DNA of 56,170 bases from positions 17,501 to 73,670 of the forward strand of contig JBBHKE010000102.1 in assembly GCA_037447655.1 (NCBI GenBank), in the 5' to 3' direction. The DNA is from Zygnema cylindricum (Eukaryota > Streptophyta > Zygnematophyceae > Zygnematales > Zygnemataceae). The stretch's first letter is position 1, and each line of letters opens with the position of its first letter. The notes under the pieces were generated by a model. The model was not told where the DNA came from. It did no database searches and saw only the letters and a list, made by a program, of their open reading frames with translations. Made by a program: the position numbers and the translations under genes. Of the stretch, positions 9,774-19,468 are shown one piece after another.

Positions 9774-9956
9774 TGTGCCTCCTTATTATTGGAACGCTCA
9801 AATTCAATGAACCGGCTTGAACGGCCGACGAGATTGAGTCGTCGCCTAAACATATTATGATTCACGGTTGTTGTGCCTCCTTATTATTGGAACGCTCAAA
9901 TTCAATGAACGGGCTTGAACGGCCGACGAGATTGAGTCGTCGCCTAAACATCTTAC
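9761..9956. repeat. 98-bp tandem duplication
   Basis: A unit beginning GATTCACGGTTGTTGTGCC occurs at 9761-9858 and again at 9859-9956 with very few differences (for example GAACC versus GAACG). The first copy begins inside the right end of the adjacent MITE. Confidence 0.9.
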
Positions 9957-10228
9957 TGCAAGTTGCAAGGGTTAAGGTGTGTTTCGTCCAACGTTCACCA
10001 AAGTATTATATGAAAGTTTGAACATCAAATTAGGTCAAAACTGTGAGTTTTGTTTTTCCTCTCTCCCTCGTTGTATTCCATTTTCATTTTACACTACGTT
10101 CGTGAGTCATCCCCATGGAGAGCGGTCGTCCACCAAACAAGCGACCACGCTCTTATGTAGCCCAAAGGAGCCGATATCCTCCTCCGCAAAGTGGGAAACA
10201 CCGAGGGAGAGAGAGAGAGAGGGAGAGA

Positions 10229-10906
10229 TGTTGGGATATTATTGTTTTCGCGACATTTGTATTTGTTTGACGCGAACTGTCACGTCATCATACAAAATTA
10301 CGACGTCGTTTCGCGACAAGCTTTTGTTGTCCGGGAACGAAACATACTATTTCGTTTTGCGTCATTTGTTTGCGAAACATACTATTTCGTTTTGCGTCAT
10401 TTGTTTGTTTTGTGCGCAGGTGTTTCAATTTGCGTGCAGGTGTGTTCGTGAAGCGACATGTGTTTAAGTCAACGTTTGGAGTTTGTCGTTTTGAAGGAAG
10501 AAGCGTGTGCGCCTTCCTTCGTGGAACTTTCATTGACGAGTGCACAGTCAGCTAGGGACAGACATCGTCGCTACACTGAGTTATGCTTGTCTTATCTTGT
10601 TGTCTCTTAGTGTAGAGTAGCGAGTATATATAGGCAGCAGTGTACATGTGCAGAGTATTGAATTAATTAATTCTATCTTACATGATTGAATCATAGAGGA
10701 TTTGATATTGGAGTAAGAGATTATTTAAAGAGGATAGAGAAGAGAGAGAAGAGAGAAGAGAGATGATGTAAAGAGGCTTCGGCCAAGAACACTTATAAAT
10801 CTTTTTGGCTGAATATTCCTCTTGTCTTGTATGAGCTTCCGCTGTGTAAATGATTTATGTTTTTGTGAATCAATTTAAGTGAAACTCTTTTGCTTAAGAT
10901 CCTACT
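10229..10906 (+). repeat. Copia-B 5' LTR
   Basis: The LTR starts TGTTGGGATATT and is about 678 bp long. It matches 18895-19211 (first part) and 15028-15233 (last part). It contains a 36-bp tandem duplication near 10335-10405 (GAAACATACTATTTCGTTTT unit) that is single in the Copia-B2 LTR. Confidence 0.88.
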
Positions 10907-10908
10907 AT

Positions 10909-10920
10909 TGGTATCGGAGC
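10909..10920 (+). promoter_or_regulatory. Copia-B1 primer-binding site
   Basis: TGGTATCGGAGC lies two bases after the LTR and differs by one base from the common plant Copia site TGGTATCAGAGC, which is complementary to the 3' end of initiator tRNA-Met. This is a different priming mode from Copia-A. Confidence 0.85.
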
Positions 10921-10948
10921 TAGTGCTTCGGAGTTAGAGAGGGAGCGC

Positions 10949-13900
10949 ATGGGGAGGAAGAAGAATAGAAATACTCCTTCCCCCATGTTAACTTCAGAGA
11001 GAGTAAGAGAGTTCAGTTTTTCGGGTTCTCAATTTGAGGAGACCCGGAATACGGAAAGAAAATCTGCGGAAATGTTTGACACACTTATGAGATATGTAGA
11101 TTCCCGTTTTCAAACTCAACCTAGTGAGAGCAAAAAAAACACTTCCTTTCCTGCTAGTGATCCATTCATTGGAGGAGCTAATAAGAGTGAGAGAAAAGAG
11201 AGGATTAGGAAGGGAAAGTCGAAGATAGAAGAAGAAGAGTCCGAGTTTAACGAAGGATTAGAAAACGAAGAAAATTATAATATGTCAGGGAAATCTGTGG
11301 CCTTTAATGGCACCAATTACGTCGTTTGGAAGAAGTTTATTTCAGGCCAACTTATTCTCAAGAATCTTTGGAGAATTGTCAACGCAAAAGAGAAAATGCC
11401 ACTCGAGAGTAAAGCACGTGCTCAATGGAGGTTGAAGGATATTGCGGCAACGACCGGTTTGATGAAAAATTGCACTTCTTCCGTGCTTGATCATTTCCTT
11501 GCTCACGGCACGGCCCATGAGTGTTGTCAAGCACTTGAGGAGCAATATGAGAAAGGGGTTGAGAACAAGGGTCAATATGTTTATACGGACTTTATGAATT
11601 TTAAAATCAAGTCAAATGAATTGATGGATGATGCCATGAAGCGCTTCAATATTATACTCGAGCAATTACTCAATAATGGCCGAGTTATCTTGGATGTGGA
11701 TAAGTTAAGCGTTTTTCTTAATGCTTTACCAGATAAGCTTTCACATCTTAAAGCTATTTTACGAGGGAAGGCGGATAACACTTTCGGATTCACCGTCAAT
11801 TTTATCAAAATGTCGGAGGGAACTCCATCGGCTTATTCAAGTGGAGGAGGAGTTCTCAACTCTACTACTCACGAAACCCCGGATCTTAACTATGCCGGTG
11901 GTAGAGGAGGTGGTAGAGAAGGTGGCCCGAGAGGTGGTGGTGGCGGCAAGAGGGATCAAGGTCGTCCACCGAAGGTCCCTTCGGATCTTTTCAATGTGAC
12001 ATGCTACCGGTGTAACCGGCTTGGACATTTGTCTTCATCTTGTCCGGATAAGGATAAGCAATGTCATTTTTGCGGTAAGTGGAGGCATACGATCCCTCAA
12101 TGTTATGCAAAGAGTGGAGATTCCGAAAGTGGAAGAGGAGGTAGAGGAAGTGATAGAGGCGCACGAGGTGGCGGCCGAGGAGGACGCCGCGGTGGTGGTC
12201 GTGGTTGTGGTAATGCAAATTACTTTGACTATGGTAATGAAACCGATGATGAGTTTCCGGTTCTTAATCTTACCGTTGATTCGGTAAGTTGTGGAGGAAA
12301 TTTGGAGAAAGAGTGGATCATTGATACGGGGGCATCTCACCATGTTTGCACGGATGCCACCTTGTTTGATGACATGAGGGAACTTACGGTTCCAAAGTTT
12401 ATTACGGTTGCAAGCGACCATGTCATTTTGGTTGGTACGGTTGGCACGGTTCAGCTTGATCTCTTTTCATGGGATAATGATGGGAAAGAGAGATCGATAG
12501 AGTATTGTCTTCAAAATACTCTTTATATTCCTGACGGTTTGGTTAATTTGTTAAGCGTTCCACAAACCCAAAAGAGTGGTGGAAGCTTACTTGCGAGAGG
12601 TGATCAATCTATTGAGATTTGGAATGAGAAGGGGAATGTAATTGGAGAAGGAGTTGTAACGGATACGAATCATAGTCGGCTCTTATGGAGGAGGCCGAAA
12701 TCTAAAGTTCCCACCAAGGGAATTTCACATCAAATTTCGGAGTTGAAAGGTGATCTTACCTTATGGCATCATCGGATGTGTCACACATCCGATGTTAGTT
12801 TGAAGAAGATGATTCGTCATTCTTCGGTGAGAGGTTTGGACCTTGCATCCGGTGAGAAGGTGAACGGATGCGGAGGATGTAGTAAAGGATTCGGAAATCC
12901 CATCCGAATAAAGACATCAAGCATCGAGCTCAAAATCCTTTGGAGGTTGTCCACATTGATCTTTGTAGACATATTAAACCCGAGACAATTGGAGGTAATA
13001 AGTATACTTTGGTAATTGTTGATGACTTCTCTCGGAAGTCATGGGTGTGTTTATTGAAAAAGAAATCGGATGCATTTGAAAAATTTAAAACATGGCATGT
13101 GATGGCCGAAAGGCAAATTGATAAGAAGCTTAAGTCCATTCGTTCGGACAATGGAGGGGAGTTTGTTGTTTTTGAGGGGTATTGTAAGGAGTGGGGGATA
13201 AGGCATCAATTCACGGCGCCTTATTCTCCGGAGTCAAATGGAGTGGTCGAGAGGAAGAATCGTACCTTACAAGAAATGGTCCATGCGATGATTCATAGCT
13301 CCAGACGAGAGATGTTTTTGTGGGGAGATGCGATTCTTACGGCGAATTATATTTGTAACCGAAGACTCACTTCGGTTTCCGAAAGTAAAACACCAGAGGA
13401 GTTATGGAGTGGGAGAAATCCCACGGTTCATCATTTGAGAATTTGGGGATGTCATGCTACGGTTTATGTGGAATCAATTAAGAGGAAGGGGAAATTTGCA
13501 CCAAGGTGTTGGCCGGGATTTTTTGTTGGTTATAGCGCGAAGGGGAATTTGTACCGAGTGTATGATCCGGCTCGTCACACCGTGGAGGAATCTCGGAATG
13601 TGGATTTTCATGAGGATCTCAAATCCGCCATGAATTCCGTGGGGAAATTTAAAGAAAATTTGGATTTTTATGAGGAGAGTGAAATTGAGAAATTTCCGTT
13701 CATTGGGGATTCAAAATCCGATGAGGAACCGAATGTAAAAAGTCAGAAAAAGAAGTTGGGAAAATCGGTTGAAGTTGAATTTGAAAGAAAGAGAAACGGA
13801 TCTTTGGATTCCCGAGTGCCTTCGAACATTCGGAAATCTCAAAGCTCTAAATCGAGTTCTAAATCGAATGAGAAGGAAATTGAAATTGAATCCGAGGAAG

Positions 13901-15030
13901 AGGAAAAGGAAAAGGAGGAGGAGCAAGTTATTAGGAGGAGCTCTTGGAGTACAAAAGGGAAGAAACCGGAGAAACTCACTTACGATCGAAAAGGGGAAAA
14001 TGCATCGAATTCGCATTATTTTCTTTCCGATGCTAAGGAGACGGAGTTTCTTTTGTAGCAATCACTTACAAAAAATATGACCGGCGACCCTCAATCTTAT
14101 GTCGAGGCTAGGGGGTCGGTTGATTGGGAGAGTAAGTGGAAACCGGTGTGGGAGAAAGAATTTAAGTCGGTGGTTGATAATCGAACCTTTGAGGAAGTGA
14201 AATTATCGGAGGGGAAAAATGCGATTGATGCAAAGTGGGTCTTTAAAACCAAAACTGGAGCGTCAGGTGAAATAATTAAGTACAAGGCGAGGCTTGTTTG
14301 TAAGGGGTTCCAACAACGTGAGGGAATCGATTTTAAGGAGACTTATGCTCTCGGTGGTGAAGTTCGACTCACTACGGATTATTATTGCAATTGCAGCGAT
14401 AGGGAAGAAGCACGTCCATCAAATGGACGTTGAAACCGCATTTTTAAATGGTGAGGTGGAGGAAGAGGTATATATGAAGGTACCGGAAGGTGTCTCTCCT
14501 TTGCAGGAAGGAAATGTATGGCGTTTGCGAAAGTCATTATATGGTTTGAAACAAGCACCACGCACTTGATATTTGAGACTTCATCAAGTACTATTGAAGT
14601 TTGGATTTGTACGGACTACGTCTGTTTCTGGAGTTTATGTGAAAGGTGAAGGAGTTGATCAAATCATCTTTTTTGTTTATGTGGATGATTTCTTGATGGC
14701 ATACGACAAGTTGGATCGGATTAATGAGTTGAAACGTTACCTTTGATTACATTTCAAAGTTACGGATCTTGGAGAGGTACGATATATTTTGGGGATTGAA
14801 GTGATACGTGACAAGGAGGGGAACATTAAATTGAGTCAAGCTCAATATTGTAAGGAGATTTTGGAGAGATTTGGTATGTCTGACGCGAAACCGCTTTCTA
14901 CACCGTTGGATGCAAACCTACATATTCGTAAGTTTGAAGAAGAGGATTTTATCGACGTACCATATCGAGAGGCGGTTGGTTCACTTATGTACCTTAGCGT
15001 TTGTACTCGTCGAGATATTTCGGCCGTGGA
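10949..15030 (+). pseudogene. Copia-B1 gag-pol, broken
   Basis: The frame starts at ATG 10949. It has a gag domain, a glycine/arginine-rich linker, two CCHC knuckles (CYRCNRLGHLSSSCP and CHFCGKWRHTIPQCY) and protease WIIDTGASHH. Near 12930 the frame shifts: integrase continues in another frame from LEVVHIDLC (12940) with RSDNGGEF and ESNGVVERKNRT. A stop follows at 14056, then reverse transcriptase from 14077, a second frameshift near 14350 and a TGA at 14567 where Copia-B2 has Trp. The sequence ends at GTRRDIS inside the reverse transcriptase/RNase H junction. It cannot make a full polyprotein. Confidence 0.88.
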
Positions 15031-15233
15031 TTTGATATTGGAGTAAGAGATTATTTAAAGAGGATAGAGAAGAGAGAGAAGAGAGAAGAGAGATGATGTA
15101 AAGAGGCTTCGGCCAAGAACACTATAAATCTTTTTGGCTGAATATTCCTCGTCTTGTATGAGCTTCCGCTATGTAAATGATTTATGTTTTTGTGAATCAA
15201 TTTAAGTGAAACTCTTTTGCTTAAGATCCTACA
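15028..15233 (+). repeat. Copia-B1 remnant of 3' LTR
   Basis: This matches 10698-10906 of the 5' LTR, beginning TTTGATATTGGAGTAAG and ending GATCCTACA. It is fused directly to coding sequence by an internal deletion. Confidence 0.88.
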
Positions 15234-15444
15234 AATAGCTTGCGTCATCACAGATTGTACATGTCGACAGCCGTCATGGGCATTGTCGACGTATACAATC
15301 GTCACGCCCTTAAGTGACAACTTCGTTTGGTACTCATAGGGACACCCAAAATCCGGGTCCGCCGGAACTGCGCTAAAAAACAAATTAAATTCTCTAAGTT
15401 TTAAGTACATGGAGACGCACCCTAACATAAGCAATGGTTTTTAT

Positions 15445-15709
15445 CATAGTTCAAAAGTAGGTGAAAGTAGGCCCATACAATATGCCTATTGTATGTAAAA
15501 CATACAATATGACCTTGAGACCCATATTGTATTCGGACCAATTAAAACATTCGGACCAAACATTTTTATTTACACCGTCAGATTCGGACGACCTGACGGT
15601 CGCTGATCAAAGTAGCGATCAAAAAGATCACACGAAAAGCCCATAACACAACTTACGATAAAGGCGCCGACCAAAGGCCTACCGTAAAAACGCTTGCTTT
15701 TGAACTATG
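15445..15709. mobile_element. hAT-like non-autonomous element, 265 bp, with 8-bp TSD
   Basis: The element begins CATAGTTCAAAAGTAGG and ends with the inverted sequence GCTTTTGAACTATG. It is flanked on both sides by GTTTTTAT (15437-15444 and 15710-15717). An 8-bp duplication fits the hAT superfamily. It is an internally deleted relative of the 1231-bp copy at 52715-53945. Confidence 0.88.
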
Positions 15710-15717
15710 GTTTTTAT

Positions 15718-16345
15718 CTGTCGTTTTCATTTAATTTTAGCGCCAGACTGTTAAAGGTACAGTCGTACGATATAATCGCAGACATGTAAAGTACAATTTG
15801 ATTCTATCTTCGAACTTAATGTACGACAAGTTGCCGTCTTGTGTTTTTTTTTCGACCCACTGTCACGTCATCTTCAAACCACGGCCTTGGTCTTGGTTGG
15901 TCTTGGTTTTCACGGTTGCTTCTTTTTGTCGGCTTGCATGTAAGACTTCTTTTTGTCGGCTTGCATGTAAGACTTATTTTTCCTTGCAGGGTCCCAAGGC
16001 TGCCAAGCCATTTCACGTAAAGATGAAAACTTTGCCAAGGCGCCATTGTTGCGCGCGCCTCCCTCACCTTCCCTCTCCATCACTCCAAACTTCACTGCTT
16101 CGCGGCACCACTGGAGGAAGGCACAATGCTGAGGTCGGCCATTATTTTGTAACTGTGAATTAAATATTTGACATGACTTTCTTCTTTTCATTGCTTGATG
16201 GTAGACTCTTCCTCTAACCCTAGCTGAATAGCAGTTGTAAGATTCTATGCTGACTGATCTAGTTTTTTCAATGCTTTTGAGGCGCCTTTATATTCCTCCG
16301 GCAATCCTCCCATAAGCAGCATGGCCCAGTGGGCATGTGGTAAAC
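15718..16345. other. Spacer with a short direct repeat
   Basis: A 28-bp unit (CTTCTTTTTGTCGGCTTGCA and following bases) is tandemly duplicated at about 15919-15975. The frame open at 15798-16163 shows no domain, and I do not accept it as a gene. Confidence 0.4.
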
Positions 16346-16564
16346 TACACCGCTAATTGTTATTAGTGTTAAAGTTTTTTAGTCACTTTAAACATCTTTT
16401 CTTCGTGCACACTTGTCGGATTGTCGATCCGATGGTTGCTATTGGATGGTAAGATTCTCACCTTCCTATTGGTGGTCTTAGATGGACAATCCGATAAGTG
16501 TGCACGATAAAAAATGTTTTAAGTGGGGAAAAAAACTTTAACATGAATAACGATTAGCGGTGTA
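16346..16564. mobile_element. MITE, TIR family 1 (219 bp)
   Basis: The left end TACACCGCTAATTGTTATTAG is mirrored by CTTTAACATGAATAACGATT with GCGGTGTA at the right. The subterminal blocks CATCTTTTCTTCGTGCACAC and GTGTGCACGATAAAAAATG are inverted. No coding sequence is present. Confidence 0.82.
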
Positions 16565-16908
16565 CCTCCTAAACATGCATTTTTTAAAAACAACTTCCTT
16601 AGTCCAAAACAGTACGCAGAATTTTCACCACCTTTATGCTTATATTGAAAGATATTTGTTGCAATTATCGTCTGTCGCTAGTTGGATATTAGTTCACAAG
16701 AACATGTCCTCCAAGGATATCTAGATTTCTGATGCCTTCTTCACCTGAATATGTGCCTTTCTAGCTTTATAGAGAGTGTTTGCATAATGGCACTTATACA
16801 CTGAGTGTTCTCCTTCTTCTTCTTCTTCTTCTTCAAGCTTGGATCCGTCTCGTCAAGTGTACGGTCCACCACATTCATGAGCTCTCTTTCGGTGAAGTAA
16901 AGCTCCAC
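16565..16908. other. Spacer with (TTC)n microsatellite
   Basis: This is inter-element sequence. The only marked structure is a (TTC)n tract at 16812-16834. Confidence 0.5.
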
Positions 16909-17129
16909 TACACCGTGAATCGCTTATAGTGTTTATGTTTTTTTAGCCGCTTAAAACATCTTTTCTTCGTGCACACTTGTCCGATTTTCAATTTGAAACC
17001 GCCAATTGGAAGCTGAGAATCTTACATTTCAATCGCAACCGTCAGATCAGCATTCCGACGAGTGTGTACGGAGAAAATGTGTTTTAAGAGACGAGAAAAA
17101 CATTAACACTAATAGCGATACACGGTGTA
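16909..17129. mobile_element. MITE, TIR family 1 (221 bp)
   Basis: Left end TACACCGTGAATCGC, right end TAGCGATACACGGTGTA, with the family's inverted CATCTTTTCTTCGTGCACAC and GTGTGTACGGAGAAAATG blocks. It lies just before the assembly gap. Confidence 0.85.
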
Positions 17130-17150
17130 GTTATTTCCATCGAACTTAGG

Positions 17151-17160
17151 NNNNNNNNNN
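17151..17160. other. Assembly gap (10 N)
   Basis: Ten N bases mark a join of unknown true size between the MITE region and the Copia-B2 fragment. Confidence 1.
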
Positions 17161-17400
17161 ACTCAGCTATCGTTTTTTTTAGAGACTTAAAAGAGGGGAC
17201 TTACTGCTCAGGGGAGAAAATTCAGAGATTTTTTTTGCTATCGACTCAGGGGAGTCTTGCCTTCACAGGGGTGAAGGTGGTCAGAGTTTTTGTCTGCCAA
17301 GGTGGCAGTTATTTTTGCTTAAACACAAAGGGGTCAGGATTATCCTACAGGCTTCTTGGAAGCTGTCCACTCTGAGGACTTATGGAGGTCTCAGAGTTTC
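17161..17400. other. Unassigned sequence between gap and Copia-B2
   Basis: A 240-bp stretch with several CTCAGGGGA-like motifs. I recognise no gene or known repeat. It abuts the truncated Copia-B2 reverse transcriptase abruptly at about 17401. Confidence 0.4.
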
Positions 17401-18861
17401 AAATTTAAGTCGGTGGTTGATAATCGAACTTTTGAGGAAGTGAAATTACCGGAGGGGAAAAAGGCGATTGATGCAAAGTGGGTCTTTAAAACCAAAACAG
17501 GAGCGTCGGGTGAGATAATTAAGTACAAGGCGAGACTTGTTTGTAAGGGGTTCCAACAACGTGAGGGAATCGATGTTAAGGAGACTTATGCTCCCGTGGT
17601 GAAGTTCGACTCACCACGGATTATTATTGCAATTGCAGCGATGGGGAAGAAGCATGTCCCTCAAATGGACAATGAAACCGCATTTTTAAATGGTGAGTTG
17701 GAGGAAGAGGTATATATGAAGGTACCGGAAGGTGTCTCTCCTTTGCAGGAAGGAAATGTATGGCGCTTGCGAAAGTCATTATATGGTTTGAAACAAGCAC
17801 CACGCACTTGGTATTTGAGACTTCATCAAGTACTATTGAAGTTTGGATTTGTACGGACTACGTCCGATTCTGGAGTTTATGTGAAAGGTGAAGGAGTTGA
17901 TCAAATCATCTTTTCTATTTATGTGGATGATTTCATGATGGCATGCGACAAGTTGGATCGCATTAATGAGTTGAAACGTTACCTTGGTTTACATTTCAAA
18001 GTAACACATCTTAGAGAGGTACGATATATTTTGGGGATTGAAGTGATACGTGACAAGGAGGGGAACATAAAATTGAGTCAAACTCAATATTGTAAGGATA
18101 TTTTGGAGAGATTTGGTATGTCTGACGCGAAACCGCTTTCTACACCGTTGGATGCAAACCTACACATTCGTAAGTTTGAAGAGGAGGATTCTATCGACGT
18201 ACCATATCGAGAGGCGGTCGGTTCACTTATGTACCTTAGCGTTGGTACCCGTCCAGATATTTCGGCCGCGGTTTCCATCGTCAACCGTTATTGTCACGAG
18301 CCAAAGAAGGCACACTGGGAGGCCGTACGACGTATCTTTCGATACTTGGTTGGTACGATTGATCTTGGACTTTTGTTTACTTCTGACAAAAATTCTTTGG
18401 AGTGTGTTGGGTATTGTGACGCGGATTGGGGCGGTGATTTTGATTCAAGTAAGTCCACGTCAGGATATGCATTTATTTTCGGAGGAGCTGCGATTTCGTG
18501 GAGTTCTAGGCTACAACCTACGGTTGCATTGAGTTCCACAGAATTTGAGTATATGGCTGCGTGTCATGCAGCTAAGGCTTCGATTTGGATTAAGAAGTTG
18601 TTACGTGAGTTAAGCATTCCTATTGGTTGTATGACGATTTATTCTGACAGCATGAGTTCAATGGCTTTGGCTAAAAATCCAGTGTTTCACAAGAGGACGA
18701 AACACATTAGGATCCAATGGCATTTAGTAAGAGATTTGGTTACGGCAAACGAGATTGTATTTTCGTACGTACCAACAAAAGAGGAGGCGGCTGATTTGTT
18801 GACAAAGGCTGCCACACATGATGTGTTTGAGAGGGGGCGACCAAAACTTGGATTATTTTGA
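17401..18861 (+). pseudogene. Copia-B2 reverse transcriptase-RNase H fragment
   Basis: The frame is open for about 486 codons from FKSVVDNRTFEEVKL. It contains DAKWVFKTKTGASGE, the active site YVDDFMMACDK, RNase H CDADWGGDFDSSKS, the LSSTEFEY motif and a C-terminal KRTKHIRIQWHLVRD followed by EEAADLLTKA. These are the normal catalytic features of Copia RT and RNase H. The ATG at 17356 lies in unrelated upstream sequence, so this is the 3' piece of a polyprotein and not a free-standing gene. Confidence 0.88.
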
Positions 18862-18894
18862 AGAGTTTTGTGATTCCGACAATAAGAGGGGGAT

Positions 18895-19211
18895 TGTTGG
18901 GATATTGTCGTTTCGCGGTATTTTCGCGAAGCGTCATACCAACTTGTATTTGTTTGACGCGAACTGTCGCGTCATCATACAAAAGTACGACGTCGTTTCG
19001 CGGCAGTACTTTTGTTGTCCGCGAACGAAACATACTATTTCGTTTCGCGTCACTTGTTTATTTCGTACGCAGGTGTTTCAATTTGCGTGCAGGTGTGTTC
19101 GTGAAGCGACACGTGTTTAAGTCAACGTTTGCAGTTTGTCGTTTCGAAGAAAGAAGCGTGTGCGCCTTCCTTTGTGGAACTTTCATTGAAGAGTGCACAG
19201 TCAGCTAGGGA
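18895..19211 (+). repeat. Copia-B2 3' LTR, truncated
   Basis: TGTTGGGATATTGTCG begins the LTR. Homology with 10229-10550 ends at CAGTCAGCTAGGGA, so the last 350 bp or so are absent. Confidence 0.85.
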
Positions 19212-19468
19212 AAAAACAAAAAAAAAAAACCAACAAACAAACAAATAGCACTCTCTCCCACCTCCTTGCCCAAGTCTGCTCAAACCTGCCCGAACCTGCT
19301 CAAACATGCTCAAACCTGCCCCGAACCTGCTCAAACCTGCCCAAACCTGCCCAAATCCAAACCTGCCCAAACCCAAACCTGCCTAAACCCAAACCTGCCC
19401 AAACCCAAACCTGCCCAACTGTGCCCAACCCTCCCTCCCCTTCCCTTCCCTTCCCTCTGCCCCTGCAG
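19212..19468 (+). repeat. Histidine-kinase intron end with CCTGCCCAAA minisatellite
   Basis: Imperfect tandem units of the type CAAACCTGCCC fill 19262-19420. A C/T tract with the acceptor CCCTGCAG follows. The open frames here are low-complexity. Confidence 0.7.

Larger units (their letters stand above)
10229..15233 (+). mobile_element. Copia-B1: degraded Copia retrotransposon with deleted 3' part
   Basis: A complete 5' LTR (10229-10906), a tRNA-Met type primer site, gag, protease, integrase and reverse transcriptase are present. At about 15028 the RNase H region stops abruptly and is joined to the last 206 bp of the 3' LTR. The homologous Copia-B2 sequence shows what is missing: RNase H, the PPT and about 470 bp of LTR. 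A GG-TTT microhomology lies at the join. No target duplication could be confirmed. Confidence 0.88.
17401..19211 (+). mobile_element. Copia-B2: 5'-truncated fragment with truncated 3' LTR
   Basis: The fragment carries reverse transcriptase to RNase H, a PPT (AAGAGGGGGA, 18884-18893) and the first 317 bp of the 3' LTR (18895-19211). It then breaks off where the histidine-kinase intron sequence begins. It is closely similar to Copia-B1 over the shared region but lacks gag, protease, integrase and the 5' LTR. Confidence 0.88.

Noticed and set aside
19266-19468. Coding extension of the PAS exon upstream through CCTGCCCAAA repeats
   Set aside because: The repeat translates to low-complexity sequence in several frames, and a strong acceptor (CCCTGCAG) lies right where PAS similarity begins.
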